NCBI RefSeq assembly: GCF_027923385.1
Contig: NZ_BSEC01000004.1
Location: 124,001-188,000, forward strand
Reading direction: 5' to 3'
Source of the DNA: Methylocystis echinoides
GTDB lineage: Bacteria; Pseudomonadota; Alphaproteobacteria; Rhizobiales; Beijerinckiaceae
Length of the DNA stretch: 64,000 bases
In this document: positions 54,693 to 63,427 of the stretch, in pieces
Position numbering within the stretch: the stretch's first letter is position 1
How the letters are laid out: each line of letters starts with the position of its first letter
The notes under the pieces: model-generated
The model's input: the letters and a program-made list of their open reading frames with translations, nothing else
Told to the model about the DNA's origin: nothing
Databases searched by the model: none
Position numbers and translations under genes: made by a program

Positions 54693-55721
54693 ATGTTCAA
54701 CGTCAATCTCGTCACGCGCGACGGCGCGTCGATTGAATTCGAAGCCGATTCTACCGACACTCTTCTCGATGCGGCGGCGAAGGCGAACATCTTTTTGCCC
54801 GCTGTCTGTCGGGAGGGCGGCTGCGGAACGTGCCGTGTGACGCGCAAAGCAGGAATTGTGTCGATTGGCCCTTACAGCAAATCGGCGCTTACGGACGCCG
54901 ATCGTGCCGCCGGGGACATCCTCTTGTGTCGCTCGAAGGCTTACAGCGATCTCCAATTGTCGGCGCCCTTCGACAGAGCCGCCGTCGGCTTTGCGCCGGT
55001 TCCTGAGCGTGGCGCGCGCGTGATAGACATCGCGCCTGCAGGCGCGGGGGCGATTCGCCTCGCTCTTCAATATGAGGATGATCCCACACATGGACGCGCG
55101 GCGGAATTTATTCCAGGACAGTTCATGGAGCTCAAGCTTCCGGCAACGTCAATTGCCCGGGCCTACTCGCTCGCCAACACCCCCAATTGGGATGGAACGC
55201 TTGAATTTCTGATTCGACAGCATCCGCAGGGCGCTTTTTCGGGCTATCTCAGAGACAGCGCCAAGATCGGCGACCTCCTTCTCGTCAAGGGCCCGCAGGG
55301 AAGTTTCACCGCCGACGAAGCCAGCCCGTCGCCCCGTTGGTTCGTGGCCGGCGGCACGGGCGTGGCTCCTATGCTGTCCATGCTTCGGCAAATGGTCGAG
55401 TTCGGCATGACTCAGGAGGCGCGTCTCATTTTTGGCGTCAACACTGAAGACGAACTTTTCGCGACCGATGCGGTGAAGGAATTATCGAGGTCGCTTCCGC
55501 GCTTGAACGTGACGCTTTGCGTCTGGCAGCCGGGACCAAATTGGACTGGCTTCGCCGGAACGCCTGCGGAGGCCCTCGCCGCCGCGCTCGCGGACGGCGG
55601 CGCACGTCCGGACATTTACGTGTGCGGTCCGCCTGCGCTCATAGAGGCGACGGAGGCCATCGCGCTCGCAGGGAGCGTTTCTCACGATCGGATATTCAGC
55701 GAACAGTTCTCGCCCGCTTGA
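54693..55721 (+). CDS. hcr: NADH oxidoreductase for Hcp, similar to methane monooxygenase reductase
   Basis: 342 residues: [2Fe-2S] domain with CREGGCGTC and a fourth Cys in ILLCRSKAYSDLQL, FAD domain (GQFMELKLP, RAYSLANTPN) and NAD domain (FVAGGTGVAPMLSML, YVCGPPALIEA). The domain order (ferredoxin first) is that of MmoC and related oxygenase reductases, while the enteric Hcr has the ferredoxin last. Position 72 bases after hcp indicates that it supplies Hcp with electrons. The gene symbol reflects that context. Confidence 0.8.
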   Translation: MFNVNLVTRDGASIEFEADSTDTLLDAAAKANIFLPAVCREGGCGTCRVTRKAGIVSIGPYSKSALTDADRAAGDILLCRSKAYSDLQLSAPFDRAAVGFAPVPERGARVIDIAPAGAGAIRLALQYEDDPTHGRAAEFIPGQFMELKLPATSIARAYSLANTPNWDGTLEFLIRQHPQGAFSGYLRDSAKIGDLLLVKGPQGSFTADEASPSPRWFVAGGTGVAPMLSMLRQMVEFGMTQEARLIFGVNTEDELFATDAVKELSRSLPRLNVTLCVWQPGPNWTGFAGTPAEALAAALADGGARPDIYVCGPPALIEATEAIALAGSVSHDRIFSEQFSPA

Positions 55722-55795
55722 TAATATGGGCGTGCCGAATTGGTGGCCATCGCCCTTTATAGGGCGCGCGTGGCTGTGTTTCTCGAGAGTATGAC

Positions 55796-56368
55796 ATGGC
55801 GAAACCAACCCAAGCCGACGCTGAGAGGGCGGTGAGAACGCTCATCGAATGGGCAGGCGATGACCCCGATCGCGAGGGGCTGATCGATACCCCGGCTCGG
55901 GTCGTGCGATCCTATCGTGAATTATTCTCCGGCTATGGAAGCGATCCCCGCGAATACTTGCAACGCACTTTTGCGGAGGTTGGGGGATATGACGAACTGG
56001 TCGTGCTCAAAGACATCCGCGTCGTCAGCTTCTGTGAGCATCATATGCTGCCGGTGACCGGCCGCGCCCATGTTGGTTACCTACCGGCGAATCGTGTCGT
56101 GGGGATCTCAAAACTCGCGCGCGTCGTGCACGGCTTTGCTCGCCGGCTGCAAATCCAGGAGAAACTCACCGCTGAAATCGCGGGAGCGATACAGGATATT
56201 CTTCAACCGCAGGGTGTCGGCGTCGTGATCGAAGCCGAACACAATTGCATGACTTTGCGCGGCGTCAATACGACGGGATCGAAGCTGACGACCAGCAGCC
56301 TGCTCGGCGTTATGCGGGACGATCCGCGCACGCGCGAGGAATTCCTGAGCCTTGTGCGCGGCGGATAA
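55796..56368 (+). CDS. folE: GTP cyclohydrolase I
   Basis: 190 residues with the zinc and active-site motifs [20 protein letters not shown] and [14 protein letters not shown], and [20 protein letters not shown]. It turns GTP into dihydroneopterin triphosphate, the first step of tetrahydrofolate and methanopterin-like pterin synthesis. It is 74 bases after the reductase gene in the same direction. Length is normal; ATG 55796 begins [13 protein letters not shown]. Confidence 0.95.
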   Translation: MAKPTQADAERAVRTLIEWAGDDPDREGLIDTPARVVRSYRELFSGYGSDPREYLQRTFAEVGGYDELVVLKDIRVVSFCEHHMLPVTGRAHVGYLPANRVVGISKLARVVHGFARRLQIQEKLTAEIAGAIQDILQPQGVGVVIEAEHNCMTLRGVNTTGSKLTTSSLLGVMRDDPRTREEFLSLVRGG

Positions 56369-56384
56369 GCGCCGCCGAAGAAAT

Positions 56385-56681
56385 CTACCTTCTCGCGCGC
56401 TCCATTGCGATTTCCGCGTGCAGGCTGTCGATGTCACGGAAGATGGAAGCGACCGCCATGACGCGACGTTTTTCTTTATAGTCCTCTGCGAGGCAGTCGA
56501 TGAGCGGCGCATGATAATGCGTGCAATGCGCGCCTACAGCGAAAACTTTCTCGCCGGAAAGCACGAGAAGAATAATTTCCTCGCCCACGCGGCCGGCCAG
56601 TTTTTCGGCCGCTGCGAGATCGGCGAAATCGACGCCTCGCGAGAAATCAGGGTCGGTCAAGTTTTTCGGTTCTTCCGACAT
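56385..56681 (-). CDS. Truncated Rieske-type protein
   Basis: 98 residues. The N-terminal half (DFADLAAAEKLAGRVGEE, EKVFAVGAHCTHYHAPL) is the start of a Rieske domain like that of AIF-type ferredoxin reductases, with the first Cys-x-His pair. The second Cys-x2-His motif needed for the cluster is missing; the remaining residues (KEKRRVMAVASIFRDIDSL) are unrelated. It therefore cannot bind a normal Rieske cluster. It is probably a gene fragment, perhaps still translated. Confidence 0.5.
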   Translation of the reverse strand: MSEEPKNLTDPDFSRGVDFADLAAAEKLAGRVGEEIILLVLSGEKVFAVGAHCTHYHAPLIDCLAEDYKEKRRVMAVASIFRDIDSLHAEIAMERARR

Positions 56682-56796
56682 CGTGGTCGCGCCTCCCCGT
56701 ATTCAACGGCGGGGAGACAGCGCGTGTTGGGAGGGACATTCCAGTGAAACTATCCGAGAACGCTTCGCCGCACAAGTTATGGGCGCCGTCATAAAA

Positions 56797-58005
56797 TTAT
56801 ATCGGAGGTGCGCCTTCAGGGCCAACCCGCGGGTGCGTAAGAGCCTTGAAATAGAATAGCGCGAATCCACCGAAGGCGCCGCACCATGCGACTGCCGAAA
56901 GCGACAGCGCTAGGGAATAATGCGGGCCAAGAACCGGCGCCAGCAGGCGCAATAGCGCGGCGATCGTGATCATGGCGTAAATCGCGGTCGTACGTTTGCC
57001 GGCGATGAGCGCGCGTCCGGTATGGCCGAGTGAAGCGCGCGTCATCACCGCAAGCGTCATTGTTCCGATGGCCCCGACCGTGAGGGCGTGGAGGGCGGCT
57101 GTCGGCGGCAGCAGCGGCGCGAGGCCATTGAGGCCAAGCAGCAGCAGGCCGACGGATAGCCAAGCATAGCCGAGATGCAAGATCCACAAGAGCGGCTCCG
57201 CAAAGGTCTTTTCGCCCCGCCAACGCGCGAGCCGGGCCGCGAGAGCGCCGCTGGCGGCAAGTTCGAGCCAGGGCGTTAGGGGTGATTCAGGCGCGAACGC
57301 CCATGTCAGCAGCGCCACGGCCGTCGCGACAAGCGCGGTTCGGTCCACCGAATCGAATTGAGCCGGCGTGGGCGAATTCGGGTCCTGCTTCACCAGCCAG
57401 TTGTGCGTGAAACTCGGGACGATCCGTCCGCCGATCAGGCTGACAAGCATCAATAGGGTTGCGACGCCGAGCCGATTGCCGACATCGCCGGGCGATGCAA
57501 ACCCCAGCGCATCGCCATGGGTGAGCGCATTGCCGACAAGCAGCGACGCCAGTGCGCCGATCATCGGTAGATTGCGCCAATTGCGTCCCGTGAAGATCTC
57601 CCGGGCGACGACAGTCAGAAATGCGGCGGGAAAGGCCAGATCAATGATTGCGGAGGCCTTCAGGCCGATTGCGCCTGAAAACAGAATGGCGAGCCGTCCG
57701 CAAAACCACAGCGCGACGAGGGCCCCGAGCGGTGCTCCCTGAAGCGGCAGCCGGCCTGTCCAATTCGGGATCGCCGTCAGCAGAAATCCGGCGACGACTG
57801 CTCCGCCATAGCCGAACGCCATTTCATGGGCATGCCAGGCTGTCGGCGGAAACGCCGCCGGAGGTTCCGCCAAGCCCAAAACAAAAGCGATGGACATGGG
57901 AACGACGACACAGCTCCAAAGCGCGGCAAGGAGGAAAAATGGCCTAAACCCGGCGGACAGAACTGTAGGGCCGGCATGTGGACGATATCTTGGGACCGGG
58001 CTCAT
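56797..58005 (-). CDS. nnrS: NnrS-family membrane protein
   Basis: 402 residues with about twelve membrane segments and family motifs AGFRPFFLLAALWSCVV, WHAHEMAFGYGGAVVAGFLL, ALTVGAIGTMTLAVMTRASL. NnrS is a haem- and copper-containing membrane protein that relieves damage from NO, by preventing dinitrosyl-iron complexes. ATG 58005 is chosen because the family N-terminus starts here. It is divergent from the CopD-like gene at 58134, which is often its partner, and fits the nitrogen-oxide group of this region. Confidence 0.9.
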   Translation of the reverse strand: MSPVPRYRPHAGPTVLSAGFRPFFLLAALWSCVVVPMSIAFVLGLAEPPAAFPPTAWHAHEMAFGYGGAVVAGFLLTAIPNWTGRLPLQGAPLGALVALWFCGRLAILFSGAIGLKASAIIDLAFPAAFLTVVAREIFTGRNWRNLPMIGALASLLVGNALTHGDALGFASPGDVGNRLGVATLLMLVSLIGGRIVPSFTHNWLVKQDPNSPTPAQFDSVDRTALVATAVALLTWAFAPESPLTPWLELAASGALAARLARWRGEKTFAEPLLWILHLGYAWLSVGLLLLGLNGLAPLLPPTAALHALTVGAIGTMTLAVMTRASLGHTGRALIAGKRTTAIYAMITIAALLRLLAPVLGPHYSLALSLSAVAWCGAFGGFALFYFKALTHPRVGPEGAPPI

Positions 58006-58133
58006 CGAGCGAACCACCTCTGGCGGTAATGTTGGCTTGGGTATTTGACGCCAATTTTCTATGCTGCGACTGTGAGAATGTCGAGGAAAAGGCGTCGTTG
58101 CGTTCGGCAGCGCGCACGGGTTCGAGGACAATT

Positions 58134-58598
58134 ATGGATCAACTTGCGATCGCCAGGGCCTTGCATGTGCTTGCCGTCGTCCTGTGGATTGGCGGCGTGG
58201 GTTTTGTGACGACGGTCCTGCTGCCGGCCGTTCGCCGGCTAAAGACGCCGCCCGAACGCGTCGCCTTTTTCGACGCCATCGAACGACGCTTCGCCTGGCA
58301 GGCCCGCGCCACGACAGTGCTCGCTGGAGCAACAGGGTTCTTCATGACGTCGCAGCTTGATTTGTGGAGTCGCTTTCACACCGCTACTTACTGGTGGATG
58401 CATGCGATGGTCGCGGTGTGGCTCTTATTTACAGTCATGTTATTCGTGGCGGAGCCGCTCGTCCTGCACCGCTGGTTTGATGAGCGGGCAAAATCCGATT
58501 CCGAAGGGACTTTCGCTCTGATCGAACGCATGCATCGCGTCTTGCTCCTGGCCAGCCTGATTACAATTTTGGGCGCGGTGGCAGGCAGTCACAGTTGA
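58134..58598 (+). CDS. CopD-like small membrane protein, NnrT type
   Basis: 154 residues with four membrane segments (LAIARALHVLAVVLWIGGVG at the N-terminus, ATYWWMHAMVAVWLLFTVML). The conserved His in RALHVLAVV and HAM would bind haem or copper. Short proteins of this kind occur next to nnrS in denitrifiers; the function is not established. It is divergent from nnrS, with 128 bases between the starts. ATG 58134 gives the family N-terminus. Confidence 0.7.
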   Translation: MDQLAIARALHVLAVVLWIGGVGFVTTVLLPAVRRLKTPPERVAFFDAIERRFAWQARATTVLAGATGFFMTSQLDLWSRFHTATYWWMHAMVAVWLLFTVMLFVAEPLVLHRWFDERAKSDSEGTFALIERMHRVLLLASLITILGAVAGSHS

Positions 58599-58950
58599 AG
58601 CATTGACGATGACTTCAACTGCGATGCTACGGGCGTCTTGCAACGGCGCGATGATCGCCATGGCCGAAATGGGCGCCGTTGCCGATGGTCATCTCTACGC
58701 AAGGATGGGCAGCAGGGGCGGCGAACGCACTCGTCCCCGCCGCCGCGAGAGCCGCGCAGAAACGAGAACGCGTAGCGAGCTTCGCTGCCTGAAGACCCCT
58801 GAACGTCTTGTGAGATTACCACAAGAAGTCTTCGTCTGTAAAAGACCGTATCAGAAAAGGAGGCCCGCCAGCCAAGCCGGCGAGCATCTGGTTTGCAGAG
58901 AAGGGGCTTAGCTTGGTCCCAATTCAACCGTTGGTCAATAGCATCGGCTT
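58599..58950. other. Intergenic stretch with no supported gene
   Basis: About 350 bases after the CopD-like gene. Open frames are Arg-rich without family features. A P-type ATPase remnant begins immediately after it. Confidence 0.45.
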
Positions 58951-59110
58951 CAAATCATCCATCAAAACATTGCGTTTTCGCTCGGCGTAAAGGCGATTTT
59001 TTTTGCGCTCACGTTTTCCGGATTCGCCACGTTGTGGGGCGCGATCGCGGCAGACGCGGGGGCCTCTTTGGTTGTGGTCGCGAACGCATTGCGGCAATTG
59101 CGACCATCCA
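58951..59110 (+). pseudogene. C-terminal relic of a heavy-metal P-type ATPase
   Basis: The frame reads IIHQNIAFSLGVKAIFFALT, FSGFATLWGAIAADAGASL and VVVANALRQLR. This is the last pair of membrane helices of CadA/ZntA-type metal-exporting ATPases. All the catalytic domains are missing. The frame continues without a stop into an OmpA-like protein. Confidence 0.8.
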
Positions 59111-59826
59111 GTAACGGATCCGAAGTTAAGACGGTGGCTGAGCGCCTCTCTCGATTGGCCGAGAGTGGAAGTAGCGCCGCGTGGTCTGCGTCATTGCTGG
59201 CTATCCTAGTCATCGCGATTCTTTTTACCAGCCGGCCAGATTTCGAAACATCTCGATCGAAGCTCCAAGTGAAACCCGCGCTTTCGCCTGCTGGAGAGTC
59301 GGTCGTTCGTCGCCGTTTGGATCCCACGCCACGCGATCAGCCGGATGTAGCGGGGGCTCCAGCTGCGAACGCCAGCCGCGCAACAACTAAATACCTCCCA
59401 GACGGCTCGGCATTACAACTTCCGGCGTCCAGCGTCGAGGCCAGGATTTTATCGTTCATCCAGGCTGACGGTCATCGACGGGAAGTCGTTTGGTTCGCTT
59501 TAGATCGAGTGGGCTTCAAGAAAGGTAAGACCAAGCTACTGCCGTCCTCTCTTGAGCAGTTAAGGAACGTCGCCGCGATATTTGCCGCTCATCCGAAACT
59601 GAGAGCAATCATCCATGGACGCGCGCAGGATGGCGACGTCGCGAAGAGAAAATTATCTCAAAAACGCGTCAGTATCGTAAGACGCGAACTTGGACAGATG
59701 GGCGTTGATCCTTCTCGGCTGAGTTCGAAGGAATACAAAAAAGACAGTTCAGCTGCACTATCCGCCATCGAGCAAGGAGGAGCAAGGGACACTCAAATCC
59801 TTCTCGGTCTGATTCCTAACCCGTAA
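59032..59826 (+). CDS. OmpA/MotB-like protein, N-terminus joined to the ATPase relic
   Basis: The frame from TTG 59032 encodes 264 residues. The first 25 belong to the P-type ATPase relic. Then come a helical part (VKTVAERLSRLAESGSSAA), a membrane segment (WSASLLAILVIAILFT), a linker, and an OmpA-like domain (VWFALDRVGFKKGKTKLLPS, IHGRAQDGDVAKRKLSQKRV, VRRELGQMGVDPSRL) of the peptidoglycan-binding type. It would be anchored in the inner membrane and reach the cell wall. The original start is unclear because of the fusion. In-frame GTG or ATG codons further in are possible. Confidence 0.55.
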   Translation: MWGAIAADAGASLVVVANALRQLRPSSNGSEVKTVAERLSRLAESGSSAAWSASLLAILVIAILFTSRPDFETSRSKLQVKPALSPAGESVVRRRLDPTPRDQPDVAGAPAANASRATTKYLPDGSALQLPASSVEARILSFIQADGHRREVVWFALDRVGFKKGKTKLLPSSLEQLRNVAAIFAAHPKLRAIIHGRAQDGDVAKRKLSQKRVSIVRRELGQMGVDPSRLSSKEYKKDSSAALSAIEQGGARDTQILLGLIPNP

Positions 59827-60137
59827 GACGTTGCCGCGCCTACCAAAATAGCTCAGCCAAACTTGCCCGCGTTGGTTTCAGGAGCGCGCAATTTCCTGAT
59901 AGGATTTCTCGCACAGGCGGCATTGTTCCTGCACATCGTCGGCTTGGCGTAGATTGGTTAGGATGTTGCTGCGTTACTGCGGCCCAGAAGCCGGGGCCGC
60001 TTTCCTCTGCTATGCTGCATACAGCTTCACCTCGCCTTTCAAGCCGAAGGTGTGAGCGCGTCTTTGAGAGACGCGGAAGAGCGCAGCTTCTAGACGCCTC
60101 CGGTTGGTGAAAAGCGTTTGTACGGGTTCTTCGCGCT
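59827..60137. other. Gene-poor stretch; short Cys-containing frame on the minus strand
   Basis: About 310 bases. On the minus strand a piece without start reads QADDVQEQCRLCEKSYQEI and ends at a TGA near 59880. It may be the end of a lost gene. Nothing else is recognised. Confidence 0.3.
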
Positions 60138-60554
60138 TCACGAAAACACGACAACGGCCGCGATAGTCCACGCCGTCGCCACGAAGCCGATCGTCGTCGC
60201 CACACAGCTCGAGATGATCGCTGCGAACAGTACGGCTGGGGGCGCGGCTTTGAAATCCGGCAGCATTGCATGCACCAGAAAGGCGAAGGGGTTGAAAAAG
60301 GCGCCGACACACGCCGCGGCGATCAGCCAGTTCGCTGGCGCCGCGCCCGTGAGCCGGCACAATCCATAAAAGACGAAGAGAAACAACGCCATCATCAGAT
60401 AGTCGATATGAGAGCGGACTAGGTCCGCCCGGTTCGGAAGAAGTCGCTGGAGCGTGCCGCCGGTGGGCGCAAGCAGTGCGACGAGCAGCCACGCTTCGAT
60501 CAACGCCATCGAAAGGCAAAGAGCGCCAGCAACCTCGAAAGCAGAGAGCCACAT
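60138..60554 (-). CDS. Small four-helix membrane protein
   Basis: 138 residues with four hydrophobic segments (for example VAGALCLSMALIEAWLLVAL, YLMMALFLFVFYGLCRLTG, IGFVATAWTIAAVVVF). The family is not recognised. It starts three bases after the cupin-like gene stop in the same direction, so both are probably one operon. No metal or redox motif is obvious. Confidence 0.6.
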   Translation of the reverse strand: MWLSAFEVAGALCLSMALIEAWLLVALLAPTGGTLQRLLPNRADLVRSHIDYLMMALFLFVFYGLCRLTGAAPANWLIAAACVGAFFNPFAFLVHAMLPDFKAAPPAVLFAAIISSCVATTIGFVATAWTIAAVVVFS

Positions 60555-60557
60555 GTT

Positions 60558-60989
60558 TCAGTTCCCCTCGCGATCGTAGAGGCCGGCAAAATCCGCCACG
60601 GCGAGAGTCCTGACGACGTTCTTTTCGTCATCGAGCGCCTGATAGAGCGCGCCATTTCCGTAAATGGCAAAGAGAACGACCGCATCCCGATCGCCGCCGC
60701 CTTCGCGGTGTGGCTCGTCGGAGGGTGGCGCGACAGTGAAGCGCCCCGTCGGCCTGATTTCCTTCAGCCGCCCGTCCGGATAATAGAGACGATGCTCGCC
60801 CTGGAGCGTCATCGTCTTGTTCAGGGTCAGATGCCGGTGAAGAATAATTTGCCGGTTCCCCGCAAATTTGAAAACGACGTGAATGACTCCGTTATTCTTG
60901 TCCACGTCGAGAACCGACAGCGACAAATGATCGATTCCATCGATCTTTTTCCAACGGAGATTGCGGTCGTCGAAGGCAAACTCGGGCAT
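60558..60989 (-). CDS. Cupin-like protein
   Basis: 143 residues. The region HVVFKFAGNRQIILHRHLTL looks like a cupin first motif with two His, followed by MTLQGEHRLYYPDGRLKEIR, as in small cupins related to ChrR-type and dioxygenase-like proteins. The enzymatic role is unknown. ATG 60989 (MPEFAFDDRN) has GAGG about eleven bases before it; an in-frame ATG at 61025 is also possible. Together with the membrane-protein gene it forms a two-gene unit. Confidence 0.6.
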   Translation of the reverse strand: MPEFAFDDRNLRWKKIDGIDHLSLSVLDVDKNNGVIHVVFKFAGNRQIILHRHLTLNKTMTLQGEHRLYYPDGRLKEIRPTGRFTVAPPSDEPHREGGGDRDAVVLFAIYGNGALYQALDDEKNVVRTLAVADFAGLYDREGN

Positions 60990-61258
60990 GATACTATTTT
61001 CCTCGTCAGGGTTCGGCGTCGACATTTGGGGGACTTCGGCGCCGAGCGCCTACGGCAAGATGCCCTGATGCAGTCGGGCAATTTCCCCGGTCCGCGGACC
61101 GAGGCCCCTTGCGCCGCGGAGCCAGAGGACTCGCTCATTTGCAAGGGACCAGCGTTGGGCAATTTGCCCGATTTCCGTGGATGCGCCGCTTATGCATTGG
61201 CGACGCACGCACCGACGGCTAGAGTTCAGACCTTGAGTCAAGCTGCGGAGCGTCATTC

Positions 61259-62656
61259 ATGCGCCTCATTATTCGATTGATCGCTCAGCTGATCGTGATC
61301 GTCGCCATTACGCTGGCGGCGACGTCGGCTTACGTGATGATCGACGCCCACAAGAGCGTCGAAGCCGAGACCGCAGCCACGGCGGACCGTGTCGCCTTCG
61401 AACTCGAGAACCTGTTCTGGCGGGAGATCCTGTGGCGCGGCAGCATGCGGCGCGACAAGGTGCTGCCGGTTCCGAACTGGGAGTCGCTCTCCACGCTGAA
61501 GCTCGTCTCCCCCGGCGTGTGTATCGCATTCGCCCCGGCGGGAGAGGAGCCGCGCCAGCTGTGCAGCCGCCTTGAGGACGTCGGCGCGGCGGCGCCGGAA
61601 TGGTTCGCGCGCGCCTATAGGGAGGCTTTCGGCCCCGAGAGGCCGGTGGCCCGCGAGCTCACCGTCCGAGCGCCGGAGACCGGCGTCGTCGTCGCAACCG
61701 CCAACGCCGATGCGGCGGTGCGCCAGGCATGGGGCCAGATCTCCGTCGTCCTCGGCGTCGCAGCCTCCATGGCGGCGGCGATCTGCCTCCTGGCCCCCAT
61801 GGCCATTGCCAGGGCGCTGGCGCCGACGCAGACGATTGTCGAGGGACTGCGGCGTTTGCAGGATGGGCATTACCGACGCCAGATCGCCGCCTGTCAAGCG
61901 GCCGAGTTCGGGCTTATCGCCGAGGCAGTCAACGATCTCGCCGAGCGCCTCGCCCAGACGGCCGCCGAGCGCACGGCCCTCACCAAACGCCTGTTCGAGG
62001 TTCAGGAGGAGGAGCGGCGCGCTCTCGCGCGGGACCTTCACGACGAATTCGGCCAGTGCCTGACCGCGACGCTCGCGTTCGCGGCCTCCATAGAGGCCGG
62101 CGCTTCGGAGCGGCTTGATCTCGCCGAGGATGCGCGTTCGATTTCGAGAGTCGCAAAACGAATGATGACGACCCTGCGCGAAGCGCTGGCTCGCCTCCGA
62201 TCGCAGGACCTGGAAGAACTGGGGCTCGAGGCGTGCCTGGTTCAGCTCGTCGCGGGGTGGAACGCGCGGCCTCAATCGCACGCAAAGGTGCATCTCGATC
62301 TTGCGGGCAATTTCAAAGCCCTGCCTCGCGCGGTCTCAATCAGCATTTTCCGCATTGCGCAGGAATGCATTACCAACGCCATGCGTCATGGCCGCGCAAA
62401 CGACATTCGCCTGCGAATCGAAAGCGGGGCGTGGAACGATGGCCAGATCGCGATGACGGTCGAGGACGACGGCGGCGGCGATCCAGCGAGCGTGAAGGCG
62501 TCCGCCGGCCACGGCATATTGGGGATGCGCGAGCGCATCGCCGCTTTGGGCGGCAGCCTTTCCATCGGCCGTTCAGCCCATGGTCTTTGCATCGCCGCGA
62601 GGATTCCGCTCTCTCCGCCGAGCGGCGCCACTCCAACGGGACTCGCGACGGCATGA
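61259..62656 (+). CDS. Sensor histidine kinase, NarX/UhpB type
   Basis: 465 residues: membrane segment (LIAQLIVIVAITLAATSAYV), periplasmic domain of about 130 residues, second membrane segment (ISVVLGVAASMAAAICLLAP), HAMP, a HisKA_3 helix with the phospho-acceptor His in ARDLHDEFGQCL, and a HATPase with ECITNAMRHG and GHGILGMRERIAALGG. It forms a pair with the regulator that overlaps its stop. The following DUF2380 gene suggests that it belongs to a MoxY-like system for PQQ-dependent alcohol oxidation. The signal is unknown. Confidence 0.87.
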   Translation: MRLIIRLIAQLIVIVAITLAATSAYVMIDAHKSVEAETAATADRVAFELENLFWREILWRGSMRRDKVLPVPNWESLSTLKLVSPGVCIAFAPAGEEPRQLCSRLEDVGAAAPEWFARAYREAFGPERPVARELTVRAPETGVVVATANADAAVRQAWGQISVVLGVAASMAAAICLLAPMAIARALAPTQTIVEGLRRLQDGHYRRQIAACQAAEFGLIAEAVNDLAERLAQTAAERTALTKRLFEVQEEERRALARDLHDEFGQCLTATLAFAASIEAGASERLDLAEDARSISRVAKRMMTTLREALARLRSQDLEELGLEACLVQLVAGWNARPQSHAKVHLDLAGNFKALPRAVSISIFRIAQECITNAMRHGRANDIRLRIESGAWNDGQIAMTVEDDGGGDPASVKASAGHGILGMRERIAALGGSLSIGRSAHGLCIAARIPLSPPSGATPTGLATA

Positions 62657-63303
62657 GCGCCCTCTCGATCATGCTTGTCGACGACCACCCGATCGTGCGC
62701 GAAGGCTACCGCCGGCTGCTGGAGCGCCAACCCGGCTTTCGTGTCGTCCGCGAAGCGGACAATGCGGCCGCCGCCTATCAGAGTTACCGTGAAGCCTCGC
62801 CCGACGTCGTCATCATGGATCTCTCCCTGCCCGGCGCGGGCGGGTTGGAGGCCATCCGTCACATCCGGCAGTGGGACAAGAACGCACGCATTCTCGTCTT
62901 CACCATGCATAGCGGATCGGCGTTCGCGCTGAAGGCGTTCGAGGCGGGCGCCGCGGGCTATGTCACCAAGAGCAGCGACGCGGCCGATCTCGTCAAGGCC
63001 GTCAAGACCGTCGCAGGCGGCGGCCGAGCGCTCAGCGACGACATCGCGCGCGAGATCGCCGCCGAACGCCTTGGAGATAGCCGATCAGTCGTCGCGGACC
63101 TCGGCCCGCGCGAGACGGAAATTCTGAGACTGGTCGCTATGGGCAAGACGACGGAGGAGATTGCCGCGTTCCTCAATCTCAGCACAAAGACTGTTCAGAA
63201 TTACCATTACCAGATCAAGTCGAAGGTCGGCGCGCGGACCGACGCCCATCTGGTCTGGCTGGCCATTGGCTCGGGGCTGGTCGAAGCGGCGAATGCGGAG
63301 TGA
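62653..63303 (+). CDS. LuxR-type response regulator
   Basis: 216 residues with a complete receiver (MLVDDHPIVREGY, phospho-acceptor Asp in VVIMDLSLPGAGG, Thr in VFTMHS, Lys in GYVTKS) and a LuxR/NarL helix-turn-helix (LGPRETEILRLVAMGKTTEE, LSTKTVQNYHYQIKSKV). ATG 62653 overlaps the kinase stop (ATGA). It is similar to the regulator at 2953, so the window holds two related systems. It is probably MoxX-like, by context. Confidence 0.88.
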   Translation: MSALSIMLVDDHPIVREGYRRLLERQPGFRVVREADNAAAAYQSYREASPDVVIMDLSLPGAGGLEAIRHIRQWDKNARILVFTMHSGSAFALKAFEAGAAGYVTKSSDAADLVKAVKTVAGGGRALSDDIAREIAAERLGDSRSVVADLGPRETEILRLVAMGKTTEEIAAFLNLSTKTVQNYHYQIKSKVGARTDAHLVWLAIGSGLVEAANAE

Positions 63304-63427
63304 ACAAGCTTGGGTTGTTTCGCTCGTCAGGAAATTTGCCCGGACGCAATCGGGAGCCTCGCCGAAGCCAATAGACGCCACCCCATTCATATTTCTTCCG
63401 CTTCTTATGCCATACGGGAGAAATCAG

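Noticed and set aside
53529..55091. Open frame of 520 codons on the minus strand
   Set aside because: It covers hcp and the start of its reductase in antisense, with shadow-like Arg-rich composition.
58037..58050. GGTATTTGA near nnrS as a third copy of the nosR/hcp motif
   Set aside because: Only a half-site matches, without the palindromic partner; too weak to claim.
61253..62293. Open frame of 346 codons on the minus strand
   Set aside because: Antisense of the histidine kinase; Arg/Gly-rich shadow.
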